A stretch of DNA of 64,000 nt from the NCBI GenBank assembly GCA_020854835.1, contig JAHKLX010000007.1:39115-103114 (forward strand), given 5' to 3'. Position 1 is the first letter of the stretch; each line of letters starts with the position of its first letter. Below, one piece after another: positions 19,016 through 26,895 of this stretch. The notes under the pieces are model-generated. The model searched no databases. It was not told the origin of the DNA and was given only the letters and a program-made list of their open reading frames with translations. The translations under genes were made by a program, and so were the position numbers. The stretch comes from Microcaldota archaeon. GTDB taxonomy: Archaea; Micrarchaeota; Micrarchaeia; Anstonellales; JAGGVH01.

Positions 19016-19023
19016 GTGAACTG

Positions 19024-20784
19024 ATGAAAGAATGGGTTGTGAAAATATCAAATAGATTCGGAAAAGGAATAGGAAATGCCTTTTCAAAAGAAGCAAGAAC
19101 TAAAATAAACAAAAATCTTGAAACTGCAAATATGAATGTTTCAGCAGAAAAATATCTTTCTTTTGGAATACTGCTTGCTTTTATTTCTGCAGTTTATTTT
19201 GGAACTATATCTTTTTTTATTTTGAATGATTTTGTTTGGACAATAATAATTGTTCTTTTATCTTTTGTTTTGATTTATGTTGCAGTGAAATTTTATCCAG
19301 GTTTTGAGGCAAAGAGAAGAGGAAAACAAATTGAAGCAGAACTTCCCACAGTTTTAAGAATGGTGGGAATACAGTTGGATATTAATATTCAGTTTGAAAA
19401 AATTATTGAAAATTTGGCAAACGAAGATTATGAGGTTTCAAAAGAATTTGGCATTGTGTTCAGAGAGATTGGTTCAGGTGTTTCAATACCTCTTTCTCTC
19501 CAGCACATGACAGACAGGGTTGAATCTGAAATATTTAGCAGAACTGTAAACCAATTAGTTATGAATTATGAAAAAGGAGGAAAAGGCGGCGAACTTAAAA
19601 GAGTTGCAAATCAATTAGCAGAAATGCAAGTATCTGAACTTAAAGCTTTTGAATCAAAAATGGCTTTTACAGGACTTATATTTATTGCAGTTTCATGCTT
19701 GATGCCTGCTTTTTTCCAAATATTTATAGCAATAGGTGGAATTTTGGGAAATGTATCTGTAAGTTCATTACATATTTGGATAATCTTTGTTTTTGTGTTT
19801 CCAGTAATCAGCCTTATTGCTTTGCTTTTCATAAATATTTCAACTCCACCGATTGCAACTATGCACAAATCAACGTTTGAAAAAGATTTGATAATTATCC
19901 AAAGGTTTATGAAAGAGAAAAAGTGGATTACGATAACAGATGAAAACGATGCTTCGCCAGTTAAAAAACTCGGAATCAAATTTACTATAGGGGCAGGAAT
20001 AATTGCAGTTATTTTTCTTATAGGTGGATTGATGTTCCATGATGCATTTTATGTATTGTTTTTTGTTTCTTTGGTATCCCCTTTCGTATCATATTTTTAT
20101 TTCCTATTTTTGGCAGAGGACAGAATACTTAAAATGGAAAAAAAGCTTCCTGAAGCACTTACACACGCAGCAATGCTTCAAAAAGGAATGAGCACCGAAC
20201 AAATTATTGGTGAAATGAGCAAACAAAAAGGACCGCTCGGAAATGAATTTAAAATTGCTTACAGACAAATCTCAGCAGGAGCAGATGTTGAAAGTTCACT
20301 TATGGCAATAGCAGAACGAAATAATTCACTCCTTATCAAAAGGGCTGTTAAATTGATAATACATGGATACTATGCTGGAGCAGATATGTATTCTGCATTG
20401 AGGGAAACGGCAGAGGATATATACTCTTTATTTATATTGATATCACAACGAAAATCTGTTCTTGCTTTGCAAAAATATACTCTTCTTTTGGGGGGAGCTA
20501 TATTGGTGCCTTTAATTTTGGGGAGTATTCTGCAAGTGGTTGGTTCATTGAATACACACGGATTGGTGTCTGTTTTAACAGATAAAGAAATAACAGACAC
20601 AGCAGATATATTAGAGACCATTAAGTCTGCAACATTTGTATATCTAATGATATTTAGTATTATATCTGGGATTATGATTGCACAACAAGAGGGAGAATCA
20701 AAAAAAGCAATAGTTTATGCAGTAATTATTGTTATTTGTGCAGCAGTGTTATACACATTGGCGCTTAGCTCAAAAATAATTTGA
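19024..20784 (+). CDS. TadC/FlaJ-type pilus membrane platform with two T2SSF domains
   Basis: A polytopic membrane protein of 586 residues with two related halves. Each half has a cytoplasmic helical domain (around 90-195 and 370-475) flanked by membrane helices (near 45-85, 210-280, 315-365 and 495-580). This is the double T2SSF arrangement of archaeal TadC proteins. GGTGA precedes the ATG. It is the partner of the ATPase encoded 8 nt upstream. The stop overlaps the next start as TGATG. Confidence 0.9.
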   Translation: MKEWVVKISNRFGKGIGNAFSKEARTKINKNLETANMNVSAEKYLSFGILLAFISAVYFGTISFFILNDFVWTIIIVLLSFVLIYVAVKFYPGFEAKRRGKQIEAELPTVLRMVGIQLDINIQFEKIIENLANEDYEVSKEFGIVFREIGSGVSIPLSLQHMTDRVESEIFSRTVNQLVMNYEKGGKGGELKRVANQLAEMQVSELKAFESKMAFTGLIFIAVSCLMPAFFQIFIAIGGILGNVSVSSLHIWIIFVFVFPVISLIALLFINISTPPIATMHKSTFEKDLIIIQRFMKEKKWITITDENDASPVKKLGIKFTIGAGIIAVIFLIGGLMFHDAFYVLFFVSLVSPFVSYFYFLFLAEDRILKMEKKLPEALTHAAMLQKGMSTEQIIGEMSKQKGPLGNEFKIAYRQISAGADVESSLMAIAERNNSLLIKRAVKLIIHGYYAGADMYSALRETAEDIYSLFILISQRKSVLALQKYTLLLGGAILVPLILGSILQVVGSLNTHGLVSVLTDKEITDTADILETIKSATFVYLMIFSIISGIMIAQQEGESKKAIVYAVIIVICAAVLYTLALSSKII

Positions 20785-21329
20785 TGATTAAGATGGAAAA
20801 CATAAAAAAACTTCTGATATTACAATTTAAAAAAGATGGGATAAATAAAAAAGAATATTTGGAATTAAACGAAAAAGAAAAGCGTTTTCTGGAAATTAAA
20901 AAATCAAAATATTATGTTAAAGAAAAATATAGAAAAAAAATAAAAGTGGTTATGACTGGAGGAGTTTTTGATATACTCCATTACGGGCACATAAAAATGC
21001 TTGAAAAAGCTAAAAAATGTGGGGATTTGTTGGTTGTTGTTTTGGCTAATGATAAAAATGTTAAAAAATACAAGAACATTACTCCATTCCACAATGAAAA
21101 ACAAAGATGCAGTATACTTGAATGTTTAAATCTTGTCGATGTTGTTATTGTAGGTAAAGATAACAGAGAAGACTCTTTAAAAAGAATAAATCCAGATGTT
21201 TTGGTTTATGGATATGATCAAAAAACATTTATCACGCATACTAAAACAGTTAAGTTCAAATGTAAAGAAAAAGGCTTTAATTCATCACAGATGAGGGATG
21301 CGATTAATAATAAAGAATATAAATGTTAA
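20784..21329 (+). CDS. RibL-like cytidylyltransferase-family nucleotidyltransferase
   Basis: The nucleotidyltransferase motif GGVFDILHYGH is present, followed by VVVLANDKN and the late SSQMRDAI (ISSTxIR-like) motif. Archaeal RibL makes FAD from FMN and is about 150 residues. This protein has an extra basic N-terminal stretch of about 50 residues that resembles a small helical domain. The ATG at 20784 overlaps the TadC stop; an ATG at 20793 is also possible. FMN adenylyltransferase is the best guess, but glycerol-3-phosphate or related cytidylyltransferases share the motif. Confidence 0.82.
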   Translation: MIKMENIKKLLILQFKKDGINKKEYLELNEKEKRFLEIKKSKYYVKEKYRKKIKVVMTGGVFDILHYGHIKMLEKAKKCGDLLVVVLANDKNVKKYKNITPFHNEKQRCSILECLNLVDVVIVGKDNREDSLKRINPDVLVYGYDQKTFITHTKTVKFKCKEKGFNSSQMRDAINNKEYKC

Positions 21330-21356
21330 CATTGAGTTTAGTTAAAGGTGTTGGTT

Positions 21357-22100
21357 ATGGTCGGGAAAAAAATAGAAATAAGAATGATTAAAAAAATAAA
21401 GCCAAAAAAAGGAGCAACATTTATTGAAGGCCTTCCAGGAATAGGTCTTGTGGGCACAATCGCCGCATCATATGTAAAACAAAAAATGGATATGGAATTG
21501 GTGGGCTACGTATATTCATACAACTTCCCTCCAATCATAGCAATTCATAAATTCAAACCTTCGTACCCTATGAGGTTATATTATTCACAGAAAGAAAATT
21601 TGTTTGTTTTGGTATCAGAATTTGTCGTACCAACACCCTTAGTTGTTGAATTATCTGAATTGATATTTGATTTTGTGAAGAAATATAAAATTTCAAAAAT
21701 TGTTTCGCTGGGCAGTATAACTATCAAAGGAGAACAGGACACAGTTTATGCCATAGCAACACATGATAAAGATTTGAGAATGCTTTCAAAAATAAAAACT
21801 GTGGAGCTTATTAAAGAAGGAGCGACGACAGGCGTGACAGCAATGCTCCTCGCAAGAGGAATCGCATCAAACACTGAAGTTGTTTCCCTTTTAGCAGAAG
21901 CGAGAGAAGAGTATATTGATCCAGGAGCTGCAGCAATGGTAATTAAAGTGTTGAATGATGTAATAGTTCCAAATATAGATACCGACACTCTAGAACAAGA
22001 AGCCAAAGATATAGAAAAAGAAATGAAAGATGTTGTTTCAAAAGTAAAAAATGAGAATTCTAGATACAAGAAGATGGAATCATTTGGATTCTATGGATAA
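21357..22100 (+). CDS. PAC2 family protein (proteasome assembly chaperone-like)
   Basis: The 247-residue protein carries the family opening ATFIEGLPGIGLVGTIAA, VVPTPLVVEL and the GATTGVTAMLLARG segment. It ends with a charged helical tail. These archaeal PAC2 proteins (COG2047) are relatives of eukaryotic proteasome assembly chaperones; their role in archaea is not settled. AAAGGTG precedes the ATG at 21357. It is downstream of the RibL-like gene on the same strand. Confidence 0.88.
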   Translation: MVGKKIEIRMIKKIKPKKGATFIEGLPGIGLVGTIAASYVKQKMDMELVGYVYSYNFPPIIAIHKFKPSYPMRLYYSQKENLFVLVSEFVVPTPLVVELSELIFDFVKKYKISKIVSLGSITIKGEQDTVYAIATHDKDLRMLSKIKTVELIKEGATTGVTAMLLARGIASNTEVVSLLAEAREEYIDPGAAAMVIKVLNDVIVPNIDTDTLEQEAKDIEKEMKDVVSKVKNENSRYKKMESFGFYG

Positions 22101-22151
22101 GAATCTATTAACTGGAAAATAGGTGTTAGAAAAACAAATTATGCCCAATTT

Positions 22152-22187
22152 TGATAATGCTAAAATTATCACAGTTAGATTTATATT
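22152..22187 (+). promoter_or_regulatory. Inverted repeat directly upstream of a TATA box
   Basis: A perfect 7-bp inverted repeat (TGATAAT at 22152-22158, ATTATCA at 22165-22171) ends 8 nt before a TTTATATT box at 22180-22187. The box lies about 27 nt before the ATG at 22211. The position fits a regulator site, though the repeat could also be an RNA hairpin after the PAC2 gene. Confidence 0.35.
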
Positions 22188-22210
22188 CTTAAGTTACCAC
22201 AATAAATAAC

Positions 22211-22948
22211 ATGATGCTCAAATCCAATACTAGAAAAATTATAGCTACAAGCAATGAATTTAATTTAGTTCAACAAACAAATGCCCGTGGAAGCTCTTTA
22301 TGTCTTCTTGGACCAGGCGGAAAACTAATTGGGGCAAATGATGTGCCAACAGAATTATTTCAATATATTGCAACAGGATGTGATTCAATAGTCTATAAAT
22401 TTGGAGAAACCGCAGTGAAAGTTTATTGGCAGGCAGAATGGATAAAGGAACGCAGAGGGATAGACTGCAAAGAATCTGTGGAAAAACTTAAACAATATCA
22501 GACAATACTGAAAAAGATGGCGACGGTGACAAAAAATAAGGTACTTTTGAAAAATACGGCATATGGCAATGTAAAAGTAGAAATAGTCCCAATTGATTCA
22601 ATTTGTGAGGAGATTGACGCTGAATTGGCCACAGTATTGAAAACACTTAGTTATGAATGTCAATATCTGCCCTCTTGCATCAGAACGATGTCATTTGCAG
22701 GGATGCCGGTTTGCACACAAGAATATGCAACTGGCAAACATACGGCCTGGGAGTTCACTGAGTGCCATCCCTTGATTGAACAATTGGAACATTTTATCCG
22801 TCACCAAATAAGAAAACATGATGAAAAAGGTACTTTTGAAAAAATCTATCCAATAAATTTGTGCAATGTGAGGGCAGTTCAAACTCAAAACGAGATGACT
22901 TTTGTTGTTACAGACCCGCTCACTGTTGTTTTGGATATGCCATCCTGA
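22211..22948 (+). CDS. Degenerate protein-kinase-like protein
   Basis: The 245-residue protein has a segment IATGCDSIVYKFGETAVKVY that matches the glycine-loop and lysine strands of a kinase N-lobe (G-x-S-x-V-Y-K, then AVKV). A hinge-like CTQEYATGK follows in the middle. Near the end, YPINLCNV and VVTDPL sit where the catalytic loop Asn and the DFG-like metal motif would be, the latter in the DP form seen in some phage-type kinases. No HRD motif is obvious. It stands alone on the plus strand behind its own promoter. The kinase relation is my inference, made with moderate confidence. Confidence 0.6.
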   Translation: MMLKSNTRKIIATSNEFNLVQQTNARGSSLCLLGPGGKLIGANDVPTELFQYIATGCDSIVYKFGETAVKVYWQAEWIKERRGIDCKESVEKLKQYQTILKKMATVTKNKVLLKNTAYGNVKVEIVPIDSICEEIDAELATVLKTLSYECQYLPSCIRTMSFAGMPVCTQEYATGKHTAWEFTECHPLIEQLEHFIRHQIRKHDEKGTFEKIYPINLCNVRAVQTQNEMTFVVTDPLTVVLDMPS

Positions 22949-22974
22949 TTTTTTTATTATAAAAATATATCTAA

Positions 22975-23415
22975 TTACCAACCATACATCTGTTCAATGG
23001 CTTTAGATAATAAGATCCTAAGTAAAATTCCCTCCCCTTTAGAAATATTTACATTGACTGCTTTCAAACCCTCATTTGTTTGCTGACTAACTCTTACAGA
23101 AAAACCCATACTAGAAGATGAAAAATTCACAACTGCATTCTTAACGCTTTCAGCGGTTTTATATTCTCCTTTAGAAGGTTGATGAAAAAGTTTAACTTCA
23201 CTAGTACAACCTTCTAAAACCTCCAAAATCCTGCCCATATCAGATGCTGAAAGTTTGACAGTTATTTTATTGTCCCAGTCAAATCTATCCTCAGATTTCT
23301 GGTTAGCGCATTCCATAAAAACTGATTGTTTTAGTTTGTTGAAATCTACCTGTAAAGCAGATCCATTGATGTTTTTATTTGCTTTGTATATTGCAAAAGA
23401 CTTACTTCTTTCCAT
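22975..23415 (-). CDS. Whirly/PC4-like ssDNA-binding candidate
   Basis: A 146-residue protein. FAIYKANKNINGSALQV near the start, RFDWDNKITVKLSASDMGRIL in the middle and KLFHQPSKG after it follow the order of Whirly-fold ssDNA-binding proteins (IYKGKAAL, YDWxKKxxFxLSxxE, FFHDP). No signal or membrane helix. It is separated by 52 bp from an orphan 499-residue gene on the same strand. The fold call rests on pattern order only and should be treated as a hypothesis. Confidence 0.6.
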   Translation of the reverse strand: MERSKSFAIYKANKNINGSALQVDFNKLKQSVFMECANQKSEDRFDWDNKITVKLSASDMGRILEVLEGCTSEVKLFHQPSKGEYKTAESVKNAVVNFSSSSMGFSVRVSQQTNEGLKAVNVNISKGEGILLRILLSKAIEQMYGW

Positions 23416-23467
23416 AAAAATTTAGAAAACAAAGTTGTTTAAAAAGCTTTTTATAGTAGATTTCCAG

Positions 23468-24967
23468 TTAAGATTTTTTGGGAGGGTTTTCTCCGAAAGC
23501 AATTTTACATGCTGCCAAGATGTTTTTATTCCACATGCTCAACACATTATCATAAACTTTAGCATCCACTTCTTCAAGCCTTTTAACTCCGATTGTCCCA
23601 CTGTTTATTTCAACTGCCAAAAGAAATATCCCAATTTGAGGAACATAAACAGGCGTAAAATCAACAGAACCAAATTTTAAATTCATGGTTGAAGGACACA
23701 GATATTCTTTTTTTCCTTTGTTTGAAGTGTTTATGTCTTTTGACTTATCAAGCAAAGTCTGAAAAATCATTGCTGATTGTTTTTCCATGTTTTTAATTTC
23801 TTTTTCAGCTACTTCCATAATTTTGTTGTCAGGAACATACGGCCAAATCTTCTTTAGTATGGATTGTAAAACATCCATGCTGTTTGCAGGATTGCCAGAT
23901 AAAGATAGGTTTGCAACGAAATCTGAATCGCCTACTTTTGAATAATTTGCAGTACTTTTAAATTTTCCATTGACTTCTTGGACAACAAATCTAAATTCAA
24001 TTTTTGTAGGCATTGAGGAGAGATGATATTCTTCTTCTAAGAGAAAATTTGTCTCGCCCCCTAAAACTTTGTGAAAATATGGAAAATAAGTTTTCAATAA
24101 AACTCTTTTAACCATCTGTTTGTGCGTTTCTTTTTTCTTGGGGACAAAATAAAGAATTTTTTCATTTTTGGAATCGGGTTTTCCACCGTGTTTTTTCAAT
24201 AATTTTTGTAATCTGTCATCGCTCGTTTGAATAAAAAACTTTTTTTCTTTGATACCGATTTTAACTACTCCCATGCCACAGCCAGTATGAAGAACTGGTT
24301 TTAGATAAGATGCCTTTCCTAGATCTGCATTGCGATAAAAAAAATCCAAGAACTTTGCGCTTTCTTCTTTTGCTTCGATTAAAGGATAGTCAGCAGGATC
24401 AATTAATGTCGAATTGTTTTTGGCACCGTGATATAAACGTGTTTTGACATTTGGAACATTTATATCCCTAACAGTAGTGTTGAAGTGATAAAGAACTTGA
24501 CTTAAAACACTTTTTTGTAAAATTTCATTTATTGGTTTTGTAGGAGGTATTAATTCGCCCACCCCATCAATAATTCTTTCTATAAAGGGAACATACCTAA
24601 CTGAAACGTTGGGCATTGTTAAGTTATAATCAGAGAGAATGCTTTGAGTGAAGGATTTGTTGTCAAAATAACGTGGCAAACTTGTTGTAACGGGAAGAAG
24701 TTCTCCTTTTTTATAATAATCCCAATGTGCCTGCTCTTGAAGCCAAAACTCTGTTACAGCAACCTGTTTGGGATCAACAAGATAAACTTTTTCTTTTTCA
24801 TCTTGCACTTTCCATTTATTTTGGCAGAGAATAGTTTCCCACTCTTCCCTCTCGCCTGCAAGAGTGTAAACAGGGTATTTTCTAAGTTCATCTTTCACAT
24901 TTGTGAATGTTCGAATTAAAACTATTCTTTTATCTTTTGGAATTTCCTTCAATTTTTCTCCCTTCAT
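23468..24967 (-). CDS. Uncharacterised 499-residue protein
   Basis: The protein is soluble with no membrane helix or signal. A region around residues 345-395 (KIEFRFVVQEVNGKF, then NYSKVGDSDFVANLSLSG) loosely resembles the end of ATP-grasp catalytic domains, where an EFR-type strand precedes an Asn-containing loop. The upstream nucleotide-binding motifs of that family are not convincing. An earlier segment has LHTGCGMGVVKIG. The upstream whirly-like gene on the same strand may form an operon with it. Function unknown. Confidence 0.75.
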   Translation of the reverse strand: MKGEKLKEIPKDKRIVLIRTFTNVKDELRKYPVYTLAGEREEWETILCQNKWKVQDEKEKVYLVDPKQVAVTEFWLQEQAHWDYYKKGELLPVTTSLPRYFDNKSFTQSILSDYNLTMPNVSVRYVPFIERIIDGVGELIPPTKPINEILQKSVLSQVLYHFNTTVRDINVPNVKTRLYHGAKNNSTLIDPADYPLIEAKEESAKFLDFFYRNADLGKASYLKPVLHTGCGMGVVKIGIKEKKFFIQTSDDRLQKLLKKHGGKPDSKNEKILYFVPKKKETHKQMVKRVLLKTYFPYFHKVLGGETNFLLEEEYHLSSMPTKIEFRFVVQEVNGKFKSTANYSKVGDSDFVANLSLSGNPANSMDVLQSILKKIWPYVPDNKIMEVAEKEIKNMEKQSAMIFQTLLDKSKDINTSNKGKKEYLCPSTMNLKFGSVDFTPVYVPQIGIFLLAVEINSGTIGVKRLEEVDAKVYDNVLSMWNKNILAACKIAFGENPPKKS

Positions 24968-25027
24968 AATACATAAATTAGAATAAAAAGTTTTAAACCT
25001 TAGGATTTGGCAGATATTGTTTTAAAA

Positions 25028-25351
25028 TTAGAAAAGAACCAATTCGTCTCCGTTTTTAACATCACTTTTTTTGATTCCTTCCAAAACCAATGCGGCTTTA
25101 TCCCTTTTATTGATAACTTCGGCATTTTTGTGGTTGACCTCTATTTTAATTATTCTGACATTTTTACCAGATATGTTGGTTCTAGAATTGAGATTTATTG
25201 AACCTGATAAAACTTCTCCTGTAATAATTGGTCCCCTTCCTGTAATATTGAAAACATCATGAACTTTGAAAACTCCTTCGCCTTTGCTTTCGACAGAAGT
25301 AGGCTTTTCAATTGTCTCAGATTTTCCAACAAGTTTATCCCAAAATCCCAT
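25028..25351 (-). CDS. Stand-alone EF-Tu domain II-like protein
   Basis: A 107-residue protein. After a 30-residue N-terminus it has VFNITGRGPIITGEVLSG, a match to the beta-barrel domain II of translational GTPases (VFxIxGRGxVxTGxVxxG). It ends with ALVLEGIKKSDVKNGDELVLF (DVxxGDxL). No G domain is present. Stand-alone copies of this domain occur in archaea but their role is unknown. A GGTGATTAT site precedes the ATG. Confidence 0.8.
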   Translation of the reverse strand: MGFWDKLVGKSETIEKPTSVESKGEGVFKVHDVFNITGRGPIITGEVLSGSINLNSRTNISGKNVRIIKIEVNHKNAEVINKRDKAALVLEGIKKSDVKNGDELVLF

Positions 25352-25386
25352 ATAATCACCCTTGATAACATTCTAGTTTCGAAAAT

Positions 25387-25695
25387 TCAAACCCCTTCAA
25401 AATATTTGTTGAAAATGTCAAAAAACTCATCAATAACTTTGGCTTTACCATACACTATAAAAATCCAGTATTTCTCCCCACGGAAAATATTGACATCAAG
25501 ACCTTTAGAACTTAACTCAGTATAGCCAAAAATACCTGACTTAGAAAGCTTAAATTTCTCACCAAGTTCCTTCCTGAAACGCAGATAGTTTCTACGAATT
25601 GACGAGTCAACCTTTACCCGAACATAAGCCTTACGCAAAGATTTAGACAGGTTTTCCAACTTTTGATTGTGTATGTCCATCACTTTTCCTTTCAC
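25387..25695 (-). CDS. Small uncharacterised basic protein
   Basis: 102 residues with a Lys/Arg-rich N-terminal half (LRKAYVRVKVDSSIRRNYLRFRKELGEKF) and a beta/aromatic C-terminal half (KYWIFIVYGKAKVIDEFFDIF). No family recognised. The gene begins with GTG at 25695 after a GGTGAT site, or with ATG at 25680. It starts 18 nt after the tRNA-Thr gene on the same strand and may share its transcript. It precedes the EF-Tu domain II-like gene, also on the minus strand. Confidence 0.65.
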   Translation of the reverse strand: MKGKVMDIHNQKLENLSKSLRKAYVRVKVDSSIRRNYLRFRKELGEKFKLSKSGIFGYTELSSKGLDVNIFRGEKYWIFIVYGKAKVIDEFFDIFNKYFEGV

Positions 25696-25712
25696 AACAT
25701 CACCTTGATGAA

Positions 25713-25834
25713 AGCCTCAGAGGGGAATTGAGCCCCCGACCTCATCCTTTTCATGACCTTTTCTTTTGGTGAAGCTTTTCTTCTTAAGAAAAGGTTCTAC
25801 CAAGGATGCGCTCTACCGACTGAGCTACTGAGGC
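25713..25834 (-). tRNA. tRNA-Thr (anticodon GGU) with 49-nt intron
   Basis: Minus-strand cloverleaf: acceptor GCCTCAG/CTGAGGC with U73, D-arm GCTC..GAGC, anticodon stem CATCC/GGATG, anticodon GGU. An intron occupies 25749-25797, after position 37, the canonical archaeal site. The intron is rich in complementary A/G and T/C runs that can fold back. The T-loop starts with C at position 54 instead of the usual T. Confidence 0.93.
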
Positions 25835-25893
25835 ATTAACAAAATTAATGCTAGATACAATTGAATTATTAAGAAGCAAATCATTTTTAAAGT

Positions 25894-26688
25894 TTAGTCC
25901 TCTGCCATAAGCCTCGAATATATCTTATAAAACAGTTCTCCATAAACTTTTTTAATATCTTCAGAAAGAATAAATTCATCTGTTGAATAGATTATACCGT
26001 TTCCATTTGAAACAGGATTGTAGAAAACTCCCTGAAAATCTTCAATAGAAACCCTAGTTGGAACGAACCCCGCTATATCTAAAGGGGCTTTTTCAAAAGG
26101 AACAAAAATCCCTTCTTTTCCTAAATTCTCAAATTGAGGTGTTTTGTTGATATTGCGATTAGAAGGAGAGAATTTTATTGGGTTGAAATATTTAGCTAAA
26201 CCTTTGTCTATTTGTTCGGGTATAATATCTAATGACGACATAAAAATACATGCTTCCATGCCCTCTCCAAAATCTTGGATATGGGGTATGATGCCCATTG
26301 GTTTCAGCCCTACAGAATAAAGTAAGTGTTGTGTTTTGGGATTTTTTGCTCTTGCTACTGTTGACATAATACCTTTTCTTTGTTTTATAAATTCCGCTCT
26401 AACTTCAACCAATGCTCTGCCAATTCCCTGACCTTGATACTCTTTAACAACAAAATTATTCCCGAGGAAATGTATATCTACACCTTTAAAACTCCCATTT
26501 ATTCCAGTCATTCCACTGCCCACTATCATACCATCTGCTTCTGCAACAAAAACTGTGAAGTCTTTAATATGTTTTTCTTTTGCTTCAGGTGAATAAGCTG
26601 ATACATATGCTGGCTCACATGCCTTTTTGAAAGCTTCAAAAATTTGGTTTCCCTCGCCTTGGCGAGCAATACGAATCCTATACGCCAT
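25894..26688 (-). CDS. GNAT-family acetyltransferase
   Basis: A 264-residue protein. The acetyl-CoA-binding motif A is NNFVVKEYQGQGIGRALVEV (QGQGIG at about residues 85-90). The GNAT fold fills the first 155 residues; the remaining 110 residues are an added C-terminal domain. The substrate cannot be predicted. It is transcribed toward the tRNA-Thr gene. ATG at 26688 opens the typical RIRIARQGE beta strand. Confidence 0.85.
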   Translation of the reverse strand: MAYRIRIARQGEGNQIFEAFKKACEPAYVSAYSPEAKEKHIKDFTVFVAEADGMIVGSGMTGINGSFKGVDIHFLGNNFVVKEYQGQGIGRALVEVRAEFIKQRKGIMSTVARAKNPKTQHLLYSVGLKPMGIIPHIQDFGEGMEACIFMSSLDIIPEQIDKGLAKYFNPIKFSPSNRNINKTPQFENLGKEGIFVPFEKAPLDIAGFVPTRVSIEDFQGVFYNPVSNGNGIIYSTDEFILSEDIKKVYGELFYKIYSRLMAED

Positions 26689-26864
26689 GGATTATATTAT
26701 GGTAAAATGTGTTTTTAGACATTTTAGAATAAAAATTGTTAAAAAAAGGAAAAAATGGGTAATTTTCTTGTTTAGATTGAATTATTTTACCTTCCCAAAA
26801 TAATAATGTCCAAATTATTAAATCAATGTTTTATGTTGCTCGATAGAGATAATTAAACAAATAC

Positions 26865-26872
26865 ATTTAAAT
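26865..26872 (+). promoter_or_regulatory. TATA box of glyS (leaderless mRNA)
   Basis: ATTTAAAT is centred 27 nt before the glyS ATG at 26896 and no Shine-Dalgarno motif lies between. The rest of the 207-bp gap from 26689 shows only AT-rich sequence. Confidence 0.5.
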
Positions 26873-26895
26873 TGATTATCTTAGAATATATCCCT

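Noticed and set aside
26689..26895. Possible small RNA in the gap before glyS
   Set aside because: Uniformly AT-rich with no stable hairpins or box motifs apart from the glyS TATA box.
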